Shown here: one piece after another, positions 51,730 to 60,654 of the stretch
How positions within the stretch are numbered: the first letter of the stretch is position 1
Layout of the letters: the number at the start of each line of letters is the position of its first letter
Assembly: GCA_046758905.1 (NCBI GenBank)
Contig: JBHIBC010000001.1
Span: 45,178 to 109,177 of the forward strand
Direction: 5' to 3'
From: JBHIBC01 sp046758905
Lineage (GTDB): Bacteria > Acidobacteriota > Polarisedimenticolia > Gp22-AA2
DNA length: 64,000 nt
The notes under the pieces: model-generated
Seen by the model: only the letters and a program-made list of their open reading frames with translations
The model's database searches: none
Told to the model about the DNA's origin: nothing
Made by a program: the position numbers and the translations under genes

Positions 51730-54096
51730 ATGATGAAGCCGGCTCTAGCCAAGAGCGCGAGCACGCACCGGGACGGGGTTGAGGGTCGCGCCCCCCTGGC
51801 CCTGCCGGTCCTGCTCGCCGATCAGCAGGGGGTGGCGTTCGTGGCGACCGCGCGCGGTTTCGAGAGCCTGCGCGTGCCCCGGCGCTTCTGGGCGGTGCAG
51901 GTCGGCGTGGTCCCGATCCCGGCGAGCGACGAGGAGATCCTCTCGAGCGAGCTGCTCCAACCGGCGGAGGCGGGCACCTGGCCGATGGTGGCCCCTCGGC
52001 CCGAGCTGCTGGCGCCGGCCCTGTCCAGGCTTCTGGGCTGCGATCACGTCGAGCTGAGCCTGCAGCCGAGTCGGGACGGGCTCAGGGCGGCGCTGCTGAC
52101 GCGGGAGGGCGACGAGCAGCCGTTCCCGATCGCTCCCAAGGACGCCCTCGGGTTCCTCGCGGCCATCTTCCGTCACGCCCCGCGCGGGGTCGTGCGGACC
52201 AGCGGGGGGACCGCACACAGCGTGCTCCTCGCCGTACGGCCCGCCGTGCGCCGGCACGAGTACCGGGTGCGGCTCGCGGCGGTGGTCCCCGACCCGCCGC
52301 CGGCGACGCTGGCGGAGGTCGGCCTGTCGCCCGCCCTCATGGAGATGGTGCTCGACTCGCTGGATCGGGCAGCGGGGCTCGTGCTGGTTTCGGGCGGTCC
52401 CAACTCCGGGCGCAGCACGACGCTGTCGATGTTCGCATCGATCCTCGTGGCCCGCGGGCAGCAGGGAGGTCGGGTCGGGCAGCGGGCGGCCGCGTGGCCG
52501 GGCGGTCTCGTCTGGATGGCGGAATCGATCTCCGACTGGCCGTTCCCCGAGAGCCTCCACGCGCTGGCGCCCGACTTCGTGATCATCGAGCAGCTCGGCG
52601 GGGCCGGCGACCTCGTCCTGGCGGCGCGGCTGGCCGCCACGGGACGCTTGGTCTTCGCCGGAGCGCCCGCGGCGGATCCCGAGTCGCTCGCGCGCCGCGC
52701 CGCCCGGGATCTCGAGGCGGGCGCGGCCCCGCCGGTGCCGATCGCGGTGCTGGGACAGGCGCTGCTGCGCGGGATCTGCCGCGGGTGCCGGTCCTGGGCG
52801 ACGATCCCGGTCGCGCGGGCCCGCCGGCTGGGATTTCACCGGCGCGACCTGGAGGAGATGGAACGGCGGGGCGGCCTGGTCCTGCCGCGCGGGCAGGGCT
52901 GCGACCGCTGCGCCGGCACGGGAGCCTCGGGGCTCACCTGCGCCTTCGAGTACTTCGGCCCGGAGGAGGGGAACGGCTCACTCCCCCGGCTGCGGGAGGA
53001 AGGGTGGCGCAAGGCGATCCAGGGCCAGACCGCGTTCGAGGATGTCTGCGCGCTGCCGGGCGCGCACCGGACGATGCGTACCTTGCGCGAGATCCAGGTG
53101 CACGCGGGACAGTCGCCGTCCCCCGCGGGAGCACCGCTGGTCCCGGCCGAGGGGCCGAGAGGCGGTCGCGCGGCCGGCCGGCCCGCCCCGGCCCCCGCGT
53201 CCACCCCCGCCGGAGGGTCGGTGCCCGCGGTGGCGGAGTCGAAGGTCCTCGCGGAGCTGTTCCGCGAGGCGCACCGGGGCAGCTCCGTCGACCCGGGGTC
53301 GCTGCCGGCCATCGCGCGCTCCATCGCGGCCCGCGCCGCGGGCGATGGGCCGGTGCAGGAGGCGCTGGCGCCGGCCAGCGGCTTTCATCTCGCGCAGCAC
53401 TCCATCAACACGGCGCTGATCGGTGTGCGCCTGTGGCGCTTCATGAAGACCGACGCGGACGCGGCGCAGATCGCCAGGCTGGGGCTTCTGCACGATGTCG
53501 GCCTGCTGGGCGCTGGCCTCGATCCGGACGAGAGCCTGGGGCCGGCGACGTCGGAGGGGACGATCGATACGTCCGGCTCCCGCTTCGAGCCGCGGCCGAT
53601 GCTGGGGGCGCTCGGCTGCGACGACGAGACGACCGCCGCCCTCATCGAGCAGGTGCACACGATGCTGCAGCGCGAGCCCCTCGACTCGCGCGAGCGCGGG
53701 CGCATCGACGTCCGGGCCCAGGTGATCGCGCTGGCCAGCCTCCTGGACCTCCACCGCCACGCGACGAACGGGGATCGCCCCCTCGACCTGCACGAGGTCA
53801 CCTCGCTCATGGTGGAGCGACACGGGAAGCGGTTCGGCCCGCCCCTGTTCCGCGCCCTCCTGCGCGCCATCCCGCTCTTCCCGATCGGCTCGCTGGTCGA
53901 GCTGAGCAGCGGGGACCTGGCGAGGGTGGTGTCGCTGAATCAGGACAACCACTTCCGGCCGCGGGTCGAGATCGCGGCCTGCGCCGCCGGCGAGAGGCCG
54001 TCCGAGCGGCGCGTGGTGGACCTGGCGCGCGCGCCGTTCTTGCACATCCGGCGCCGCGTCATCGGCGCGGCGGCCGGGGCGCGGGAGCGGCCATGA
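51730..54096 (+). CDS. degenerate GspE/PilB-like ATPase fused to an HD-type domain
   Basis: A 788-residue fusion. Residues 150-430 follow the secretion/pilus ATPase pattern: GGPNSGRSTTLSMFAS near 222-237 is the Walker A with Arg in place of the catalytic Lys, APDFVIIEQLGGAGDL near 279 replaces Walker B without the usual Glu-Arg-Asp, and CRGCRSW plus CDRCAGTG near 348 and 391 keep the four zinc Cys. After a Pro/Ala linker (455-500), residues 530-690 are an HD-like phosphohydrolase domain (QHSINTALIGVRLW, LLHDVGLLG), but the GYP signature of c-di-GMP phosphodiesterases is absent. Loss of motifs in both halves suggests a structural or regulatory role. The start could be either Met of MMK. It overlaps the next gene by ATGA. 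Confidence 0.78.
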   Translation: MMKPALAKSASTHRDGVEGRAPLALPVLLADQQGVAFVATARGFESLRVPRRFWAVQVGVVPIPASDEEILSSELLQPAEAGTWPMVAPRPELLAPALSRLLGCDHVELSLQPSRDGLRAALLTREGDEQPFPIAPKDALGFLAAIFRHAPRGVVRTSGGTAHSVLLAVRPAVRRHEYRVRLAAVVPDPPPATLAEVGLSPALMEMVLDSLDRAAGLVLVSGGPNSGRSTTLSMFASILVARGQQGGRVGQRAAAWPGGLVWMAESISDWPFPESLHALAPDFVIIEQLGGAGDLVLAARLAATGRLVFAGAPAADPESLARRAARDLEAGAAPPVPIAVLGQALLRGICRGCRSWATIPVARARRLGFHRRDLEEMERRGGLVLPRGQGCDRCAGTGASGLTCAFEYFGPEEGNGSLPRLREEGWRKAIQGQTAFEDVCALPGAHRTMRTLREIQVHAGQSPSPAGAPLVPAEGPRGGRAAGRPAPAPASTPAGGSVPAVAESKVLAELFREAHRGSSVDPGSLPAIARSIAARAAGDGPVQEALAPASGFHLAQHSINTALIGVRLWRFMKTDADAAQIARLGLLHDVGLLGAGLDPDESLGPATSEGTIDTSGSRFEPRPMLGALGCDDETTAALIEQVHTMLQREPLDSRERGRIDVRAQVIALASLLDLHRHATNGDRPLDLHEVTSLMVERHGKRFGPPLFRALLRAIPLFPIGSLVELSSGDLARVVSLNQDNHFRPRVEIAACAAGERPSERRVVDLARAPFLHIRRRVIGAAAGARERP

Positions 54097-55496
54097 GAGG
54101 CGCGCCGCGCATCCGGGCGGAGACGGCCGAGCGGGGGGCCGGGCCGGTGCTCGACGCTCTCCTGGGGGCCGGGAGCGGGGTCCTGGTGCCGGTGCGCGGC
54201 GACAGCATGCGCCCCGCGCTCGCGGGCGGAGACCACGTGCTGGTGGCGCCGTTCCTCGGGCTGCCCCGGCCCGGGCAGATCGTGCTCGCGCGCAGGGCGG
54301 ACGGCCTGGTGGTGCACCGCCTGCGCCGCATCGAGTGGCGCGACGGCCGCCGGCTGTACCGGCTCCAGGGGGACGCGCTCCCCTACCCCGACGCCGGGGT
54401 GCTCCGGGAGGACCTGATGGGACGGGTGGTCGCGGTCGTGCGTGACGGCCGGCGGATAGATCTGGACGACCGTCCCGCCGCCCTGCGGCGCGACCTCCGC
54501 CGGCTGGCCCTCAGGCGCGTCGCGCCCAGGCTCGTCCGGGCCGTCGCGGTCGTCCTGGCCGTCCTGTTGTGCACGCTCGGCCGGGGGTCGGCAAGCCAGG
54601 TCTCGACCATGGCCCCCTCCCCCGAGTATCGCTTCGGCGCCGGCGACATCCTGAGCCTGCGGGTGTGGGACGGCGAGACCATCGACGAGATCCAGATGAC
54701 CGTGCAGAGCGACGGGGAGGCGTTCCTGCCGATCAAGGGGATCGGCTCGCTCCCGATCGGCGGCCGCACCGTGCTCGAGGTCAAGCGGGAGCTGCAGGAG
54801 CGGCTGCAGGCCATCTACCGGGAGACCCACGTGGAGCTGCTCCTGATCAAGTACGCCGGCCACCGGGTCCACCTCATGGGAGAGGTGCGGAGCACGGCGC
54901 GCATGGACAGCGGTCCCGGCGAGTGGGCCCTCAAGGGCCCGACCCGGCTGGTCCGCTTCCTGTCCGACCACGGGGGCCCGACGCCCCAGGCCGACCTGAT
55001 GCGCATCCACGTGATCCGGAGGTCCGGACAGCGGCACGTGGTCAACCTGTTCCGGGCGGTCTTCCAGGGCGTGGAGGCGGACGACCCGCCCCTCGAGTCG
55101 GGCGACCTCGTGTTCGTGCCCTCCCTGGCGATGGGCAATCGGAAGGTCTTCGTCCTGGGCGAGGTGCGGGACCCGGGCGTCGTGGACATCATCGACCGCA
55201 TGGGACTGGTGGAGGCGATCTCCAGGGCCGGCGGGTTCACCAGCAAGGGCTACATGAAGGGCGTCATCGTCCTGAAGCGCCGCGGGGGCGGTGAGGTCGA
55301 GATGCGTGTGGCCAACTTCAAGAAGATGTACAAGGAGGGCTCCCTCGAGGCCGACATCCCGCTGCAGCCGGGCGACATCGTCTTCGTGCCGCGCCGCGCG
55401 CTGGCGACGCTGCAGGAGGTCTTCTCGGTGATCAACCCGGCGCTCAACATCATCGAGTCGATCTTCATCATCGACAGGCTCTCGAACACCAACTGA
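54093..55496 (+). CDS. S26 signal-peptidase domain fused to a Wza-like polysaccharide export protein
   Basis: A 467-residue two-part protein. Residues 28-120 form a serine peptidase of the SipW/ER S26 type: VRGDSMRPALAGGD with Ser38, VVHRLRRI with His75 and LQGDALPYPD with Asp94 or Asp100, giving a Ser-His-Asp set in place of Ser-Lys. A hydrophobic segment (about 148-163) follows. Residues 178-455 are a polysaccharide biosynthesis/export domain (EYRFGAGDILSLRVWDGE) with SLBB repeats (KVFVLGEVRDPGVVDI, and GDIVFVPRRALATL at the end). No good internal start separates the halves, so I read it as one protein. S26 peptidases are frequent in radical-SAM peptide loci, and Wza builds the outer-membrane glycan pore. 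The next gene starts one base after the stop. Confidence 0.8.
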   Translation: MRGAPRIRAETAERGAGPVLDALLGAGSGVLVPVRGDSMRPALAGGDHVLVAPFLGLPRPGQIVLARRADGLVVHRLRRIEWRDGRRLYRLQGDALPYPDAGVLREDLMGRVVAVVRDGRRIDLDDRPAALRRDLRRLALRRVAPRLVRAVAVVLAVLLCTLGRGSASQVSTMAPSPEYRFGAGDILSLRVWDGETIDEIQMTVQSDGEAFLPIKGIGSLPIGGRTVLEVKRELQERLQAIYRETHVELLLIKYAGHRVHLMGEVRSTARMDSGPGEWALKGPTRLVRFLSDHGGPTPQADLMRIHVIRRSGQRHVVNLFRAVFQGVEADDPPLESGDLVFVPSLAMGNRKVFVLGEVRDPGVVDIIDRMGLVEAISRAGGFTSKGYMKGVIVLKRRGGGEVEMRVANFKKMYKEGSLEADIPLQPGDIVFVPRRALATLQEVFSVINPALNIIESIFIIDRLSNTN

Positions 55497-55497
55497 T

Positions 55498-57669
55498 ATG
55501 AGCGCGCAATACGATCTCAACCTTCAGGACTACCTCCGCGTGCTGCGGCGCCGGTGGAAGGTGGTGGCCGGCTGCTGCCTGCTCCTGGGCGCGCTCACCC
55601 TGCTCATGACCCCCCGGATCCGGCCCGTCTACGAGGCGCGCGCCCGGGTCAAGTGGACCCGCACGGACAGCATCACCGGGCTGTTCATCGAGGCGTTCAC
55701 CTGGAGCCCCGGCGACGACCTGGCGACGCAGGCGCAGATCATCACCAGCAAGCCGGTGGCCCTGCGCGCGGCCCAGCGCCTCGGCCGCATCCCGCGCGAG
55801 GCGAACCTCGACGAGGTCCTCGCCGACCGCGATCTGGCGCAGGTCCTCGACGAGCTGGCGAGCAGCTACGAGGCCGAGCCGATCGACAACACCAGCCTGA
55901 TCGAGATCACCGCCTCCTGCGGGACCGCCGAGGAGGCGGTGCGGGTCGCCAACGCGGTGATGGAGGAGTACATCAAGCGGCACACCTACGAGAGGAACCG
56001 GCAGGCGATCGAGGCGCGCGAGTTCGTGGAGTCGCAGGTCGCCGAGGTGGCCGAGCGCCTGCGGGAGGCGGAGGAGAGGCTCACGAGGTTCAGGGAGAAG
56101 AACCTCGGGACCAGCACTCCGGACGCCAAGGAGGTCCAGTTCTTCCAGGACGAGGCGGCGCGCACCGAGGTGCGCCTCCGGGCCCTCGAGGCGCTGGTCG
56201 AGCTGCTGTCGAGGCCCGTGGGCCCGGGTTCCTCGCCGGAGCTGCTGCTCGTGGACCTCCGCGAGGAGGGGCTCAACGCCCTGCGCAACGAGCTGATGTC
56301 GCTCGAGGACCGCAAGCGGCAGCTCCTGACCTTCCAGAGGGAGGGATCTCCGCAGGTGGTGGAGATCGCGGAGCGCATCGACCGGCTGACCGCGAGGCTC
56401 CGGAGCGAGGCCCGCGTCGCGCTGGCGCTGCAGCGGGCCCGCAAGCGGGATCTGGAGCGGAAGCTGGCCCGCTTCCCGCGCGCCGAGCAGACCCTGCTGC
56501 AGCTGCAGCGGGACGTGCAGGTCAACGCGGAGGCGTACGAGATGCTGATGCGCAAGCACCAGGAGGCGCTCATCAAGGAGGCCGACAAGGTGCAGGAGCT
56601 GTCGGTCGTCGAGATGGCGGCCGGGGCCGCCCCGCGCAAGGTCCCGGGCCGCCTGCTGCGCTCCGTGGTCGGGCTGCTCGTCGGCCTGCTCCTGGGCTTG
56701 GTCGCGGCCTTCGTCGTCGAGAGCCTCGACACCTCGATCGGCAGCATCGAGGACGTCGAGCAGTACCTCGGGCTGTCGGTCATCGGGGTCGTCCCCCACA
56801 TCGACCCCCAGAGCATCCGCAAGGAGATCCTGGAGCACCACCCGTCCCTGGCGGACGACCCTCACATCGAGGGGCTCACGGCGCTCGTCACGCAGTTCGC
56901 GCCCCACTCCCCCGTGGCGGAGGCCTATCGTTCGCTGCGCACCAACCTCGAGTTCTCACGCATCGGCAAGGCCGGACGCACCTTCCTGTTCACCTCCGCG
57001 TCCCCCAGCGAGGGCAAGTCGACCACGGTCGCCAACCTGGGCCTGGCGATGGCGCAGATGGGCCGCAAGACGCTGGTCTGGGACTGCGACCTCCGGAGCC
57101 CGGCGCTCAACAAGATGTTCGGCGTGCCCCGCGAGCCCGGCTTCACGCACGTGGTGCTCGGGATGGCCAGCCTCGACGACGTCCTGCACCGCTTCTCGGA
57201 GATCTTCATGGGGCAGGCCGACATGGGCTCTCTGCTGTCGTCCGCGGGCCTGGAGAACCTGCACATCCTGACCTCCGGGGCGCTCCCGCCGAACCCCTCA
57301 GAGCTGCTCGCGTCGCCGCTGTTCAGCGACTTCATCGTCGAGGTGACCTCGCGCTTCGACGTGATCCTGATCGACGCGCCGCCGGTGCTGCCGGTGACCG
57401 ATGCGGTCATCCTGTCCACGCGGGTGGACGGGGTCATCCTCGTCTACCAGCTCGGCCGGATCGGACGCGCCGTGCTCAAGCGGGCCAAGAGCCACATGGA
57501 GAACGTCCGCGCCGCGGTCCGCGGGATCGTCCTGAACGACGTCAAGGCGGAGGTCAGCGCCTACACGCCGGAGATCCAGTACATCTACCACCGCTATCAC
57601 CGGGGGCCGGGGGTCGCGGCCGGAGGCGATCCGGACCCCGCGCGCGTCACCGCCGCGGGCAAGCGCTGA
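55498..57669 (+). CDS. Wzc-like chain-length determinant and bacterial tyrosine kinase
   Basis: A 723-residue inner-membrane autokinase controlling polysaccharide length. The N-terminal Wzz domain (residues 1-60 with a membrane segment, VVAGCCLLLGALTLLM) is followed by a long periplasmic coiled coil (about 160-370) and a second membrane segment (RSVVGLLVGLLLGLVAAFVV near 389). The cytoplasmic BY-kinase has Walker A TSASPSEGKSTTVANL with Lys507, Walker A' LVWDCDLRSP near 527 and Walker B VILIDAPPVLPVTD near 622. The C-terminus has several Tyr (AYTPEIQYIYHRYHRG) that could be autophosphorylated. It directly follows the Wza fusion, its usual partner. Confidence 0.9.
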   Translation: MSAQYDLNLQDYLRVLRRRWKVVAGCCLLLGALTLLMTPRIRPVYEARARVKWTRTDSITGLFIEAFTWSPGDDLATQAQIITSKPVALRAAQRLGRIPREANLDEVLADRDLAQVLDELASSYEAEPIDNTSLIEITASCGTAEEAVRVANAVMEEYIKRHTYERNRQAIEAREFVESQVAEVAERLREAEERLTRFREKNLGTSTPDAKEVQFFQDEAARTEVRLRALEALVELLSRPVGPGSSPELLLVDLREEGLNALRNELMSLEDRKRQLLTFQREGSPQVVEIAERIDRLTARLRSEARVALALQRARKRDLERKLARFPRAEQTLLQLQRDVQVNAEAYEMLMRKHQEALIKEADKVQELSVVEMAAGAAPRKVPGRLLRSVVGLLVGLLLGLVAAFVVESLDTSIGSIEDVEQYLGLSVIGVVPHIDPQSIRKEILEHHPSLADDPHIEGLTALVTQFAPHSPVAEAYRSLRTNLEFSRIGKAGRTFLFTSASPSEGKSTTVANLGLAMAQMGRKTLVWDCDLRSPALNKMFGVPREPGFTHVVLGMASLDDVLHRFSEIFMGQADMGSLLSSAGLENLHILTSGALPPNPSELLASPLFSDFIVEVTSRFDVILIDAPPVLPVTDAVILSTRVDGVILVYQLGRIGRAVLKRAKSHMENVRAAVRGIVLNDVKAEVSAYTPEIQYIYHRYHRGPGVAAGGDPDPARVTAAGKR

Positions 57670-57679
57670 GGCGGGCGCC

Positions 57680-59068
57680 ATGTGGCAGGCGGCGACCTCG
57701 CACTCCGCGCGCAAGGGGATCGCGCTCGTCGGCCTCCTGTCCTGCCTGCTGGCGGTCGCCCTCTGGATCGGACGGGCGCAGCTGCACGTCCCCCTCCTCA
57801 TCGCGGCGGGCGCGACACTCTTCCTCGCCACCCTGGTCAAGGCCGAGGCGGGCCTGACCATCCTGATCGCCTCCATGCTCCTCTCCCCCGAGATCGGCCT
57901 GGGCGCCGCCGGCGGCACCAGCCTGGAGGGCCGGCGCGAGGTCATCCTGCGGACCGACGACCTGATCCTGCTCCTGGTGGGGCTCGCCTGGGTCGCCCGC
58001 ATGGCGATCCACAAGGACCTCGGCGCGATCCGGCGCACCCGGCTCAACGCGTCCATCGGCGCCTTCGTCACCGCGTGCCTCGTCTCCACCCTGATCGGAA
58101 TCGAGCTGGGACGCGTGCGCCCACTCGTGGGCCTGTGCTTCATCGCCAAGTACATCGAGTACTTCATCATCTTCTTCATGACCGTGAACTACGTGCGCAG
58201 CGCGGACCGACTCCGCCGTCTCCTGGTGGCGGTGCTGCTCACCGGCGCCGTGATCCTGATCTACGCCTACTGGCAGATCCCGCTCGGCATCCGCCCCTCG
58301 GCCCCCTTCGAGGGGCCGAAGGGCGAGCCGAACACCCTCGGCGGATACCTCGTGATGATGTTCAGCGTCAGCGCCGCGATCGCGCTGACCGTGGCCGACC
58401 GCCGGTGGAGGAGGGCGTGCGGCGCGATGGCGATCGCAGCCCTCCCCCCGCTGCTGGCGACGCTGTCGCGCAGCTCCTGGGTGGCTCTCGGGGCGAGCGT
58501 GGTGGCCCTGCTGATCCTCAGCCCGGAGCGCCGGCGCCTGGCCGGGATCGGCGTCGTGGCGGCGGCCTTCCTCTTCTTCGTCCACCCGGAGGGCGTGGCG
58601 GAGCGGATCGCCTACACGTTTCAGGGCCATTCGCATTCGGTGAGCATCGCCGGGCTGCATCTCGACCCGTCGTCCTCGGCCCGGGTGGCCTCCTGGGGCC
58701 AAGCCCTCGGAGCGTTCGCCAAACACCCCTTCCTGGGACTGGGCGTGACCGGCTTCGGGTTCCTCGACGCGCAGTACTTCCGCCTGCTGGTGGAGGTCGG
58801 GATCTTCGGGCTGGCGGCCTTCGCGTGCCTCGTCGGGGCGACCGGCAGGGCCCTTCTCGGCGCCTCCCGCGGGCTGCAGGACCCATTGCACCGCGGGCTG
58901 GGGATGGGGATGACCGCCGCCCTCGCCGGCCTCCTGGCCCACGCGATCTGGACCAACACCTTCATGCTGATCCGGATCATGGAGCCCTTCTGGCTGCTCA
59001 CCGGCCTGGTCGTGGCCGCAACGGCGCTCGAGGCCGCCCCGCATCTTGAGGAGGAGGCGCGCGCATGA
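57680..59068 (+). CDS. O-antigen ligase/polymerase-like membrane protein (Wzy family)
   Basis: A 462-residue protein with about twelve hydrophobic segments. It includes KYIEYFIIFFMTVNYVRSAD near 155 and the family core SRSSWVALGASVVALLIL near 257, followed by a long periplasmic loop (residues 290-345) with SSARVASWGQALGAFAKHPFLG, the typical Wzy_C/ligase motif. It should polymerise or ligate exopolysaccharide repeat units in the periplasm. Ligase versus polymerase cannot be separated by sequence. It is preceded by ten bases after the Wzc stop and overlaps the flippase gene by ATGA. Confidence 0.85.
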   Translation: MWQAATSHSARKGIALVGLLSCLLAVALWIGRAQLHVPLLIAAGATLFLATLVKAEAGLTILIASMLLSPEIGLGAAGGTSLEGRREVILRTDDLILLLVGLAWVARMAIHKDLGAIRRTRLNASIGAFVTACLVSTLIGIELGRVRPLVGLCFIAKYIEYFIIFFMTVNYVRSADRLRRLLVAVLLTGAVILIYAYWQIPLGIRPSAPFEGPKGEPNTLGGYLVMMFSVSAAIALTVADRRWRRACGAMAIAALPPLLATLSRSSWVALGASVVALLILSPERRRLAGIGVVAAAFLFFVHPEGVAERIAYTFQGHSHSVSIAGLHLDPSSSARVASWGQALGAFAKHPFLGLGVTGFGFLDAQYFRLLVEVGIFGLAAFACLVGATGRALLGASRGLQDPLHRGLGMGMTAALAGLLAHAIWTNTFMLIRIMEPFWLLTGLVVAATALEAAPHLEEEARA

Positions 59069-60654
59069 GGCCCACGTCTTCTCCCGGCTCGAGCGCGCGC
59101 GCGCTCGCGGCGCGAGGCGTCGCATGGGGCGGCGTGGAGTCGGCGGCGGTCGCGCTGGCGGGGCTTCTGATCACGCCGCTGCTGGTCGGCCGGTTCGGCC
59201 TGGACGGACTGGGGCTGTGGGCCGCCTGTTGGTCGGTTGCGCACACCGCGGGCCTGTTCGACTTCGGCGTCGGCTCCTCCTATGCGCGGTTCACCGCCAG
59301 GGCCATCGCGCGGCGCGACCTGGCGGGGCTGAACGGCATCATCGCGGCGGGGTCGGGGCTTCACCTCGGGCTGAGCGCGCTGCTCGCCGCGGCCTTCACG
59401 CTGGCGTGGCCCGCCGTCGCGCGCTCGATCGCGGCGCGGGAGGCCCTGCGCGAGGAGGCGCCGGTGCTCGTCGGCTGCGCCCTCGCGGCCGTCCTCCTTC
59501 GCCTGACCCTGTCCGCTTACCGCGGCGTGGTCGCCGGGGCCCAGCGGCTCGACCTGCTCGGGCGGATCGGCGCGGGCGTCGCGCTCCTCGAGGGAGCCGG
59601 CGCGCTGACCGTGATCCTCCTGGGGGGAGGCCTCGCGACCCTGGGCATCAACTCGCTCGCGGCGGCCGCGCTCGCCTGCGGGCTGGAGGCGTCCGCCGCC
59701 CACCGCCTGTGTCCCGGGCTGCGTCTGCGCCCGTTCCGGGCCCGCCGGCCCGACTGGGGCGAGATCCTGTCGTTCGGCCTGAAGCTGCAGGCGACGCGCG
59801 CCGCCGAGATCGTCATGCGCCACGCGCCCCGCCTGATCCTGGCGGCCGGCCCGGGCCTGGCGGCGGCCGGCGCCTACGACTTGGGGGCGAGGGTGGCGGG
59901 CGCGCTCCAGGTCGCCGGGGCCCTGCCCCTTCCGGTGATCCAGCCCCTGGCCAGCCGTCTGGAGGCCCTGGGTGACGGGGCGCGCCTGCGCTCGCTGCTG
60001 GTGCACTCCACCCGGTACGTGACGCTGCTGGTGGCGCCGCTCGTGGTGATCGTCCTGGTCGACGCCCCCGGCATCCTCCTGGCCTGGACCGGGCGCCCGG
60101 CGCCGACCGGCTCCGCCGACAGCGCCCGCCTGCTGTCGCTCGCCGTCTGTCTCGCCCTGCTGGTCTCGCCGCTCCGCCTGAGCCTTCGCGGCGTCGGCCG
60201 CGCCGGCCTCGAGGCGGCGGCGTCGAGCTGCGCGGCGGCCCTGACTCTCGTGCTGGCCGCCGCGCTGTCCGGGCCACTCGGGGAGACCGGCGTCGCCCTG
60301 GGCTGTCTGGCGGCCACCGGGGCGGCCTCCGCGATCGTGGCGCTCGGGGCCCGCCGCGTCCGGCCCGCGATGGTCGATCGGGATCTGCTTCGCTCTCTCC
60401 GCGGTCCGGCCCTGGCCGCCCTCGGATCGTTGGCGGTCGGCTGGACCTTCAGCGTGTCGGCCGGGGCGTTCGCCGGCGCCGCGGCGGCGGGCCGGGGGGC
60501 GGCGCTGGCCCACCTGTGCACCCTGGCGGCCCTGATGCTCGCCGCGTTCGTCTCGGTGGGCGTCGTCTCGGGGGCGATCCGCCGGGAGGATCTCGAGCTG
60601 CTGCGCGCGAGCGCGCCCGCGACGGCGCGCGGCGCCGGAGGGGCGACGGCGTGA
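59065..60654 (+). CDS. polysaccharide flippase (Wzx/MATE-like oligosaccharide flippase)
   Basis: A 529-residue membrane protein with 12 to 14 helices. GVAWGGVESAAVALAGLLITPLLVGRFG near residue 19 is the usual start of Wzx-type flippases, and RAAEIVMRHAPRLILAAG near 248 with AAAGAYDLGARVAGALQ near 269 is the second conserved block. It should move lipid-linked repeat units across the inner membrane for the polymerase next to it. It overlaps the ligase gene by ATGA and the glycosyltransferase gene by GTGA. The Ala/Gly/Leu-rich composition is normal for this protein class. Confidence 0.87.
   Translation: MRPTSSPGSSARALAARGVAWGGVESAAVALAGLLITPLLVGRFGLDGLGLWAACWSVAHTAGLFDFGVGSSYARFTARAIARRDLAGLNGIIAAGSGLHLGLSALLAAAFTLAWPAVARSIAAREALREEAPVLVGCALAAVLLRLTLSAYRGVVAGAQRLDLLGRIGAGVALLEGAGALTVILLGGGLATLGINSLAAAALACGLEASAAHRLCPGLRLRPFRARRPDWGEILSFGLKLQATRAAEIVMRHAPRLILAAGPGLAAAGAYDLGARVAGALQVAGALPLPVIQPLASRLEALGDGARLRSLLVHSTRYVTLLVAPLVVIVLVDAPGILLAWTGRPAPTGSADSARLLSLAVCLALLVSPLRLSLRGVGRAGLEAAASSCAAALTLVLAAALSGPLGETGVALGCLAATGAASAIVALGARRVRPAMVDRDLLRSLRGPALAALGSLAVGWTFSVSAGAFAGAAAAGRGAALAHLCTLAALMLAAFVSVGVVSGAIRREDLELLRASAPATARGAGGATA

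Noticed and set aside
52494..54092. Upstream extension of the S26/Wza frame to 1000 codons
   Set aside because: It overlaps the ATPase/HD gene in a shifted frame with no domain; the ATGA overlap at 54093 marks the real start.
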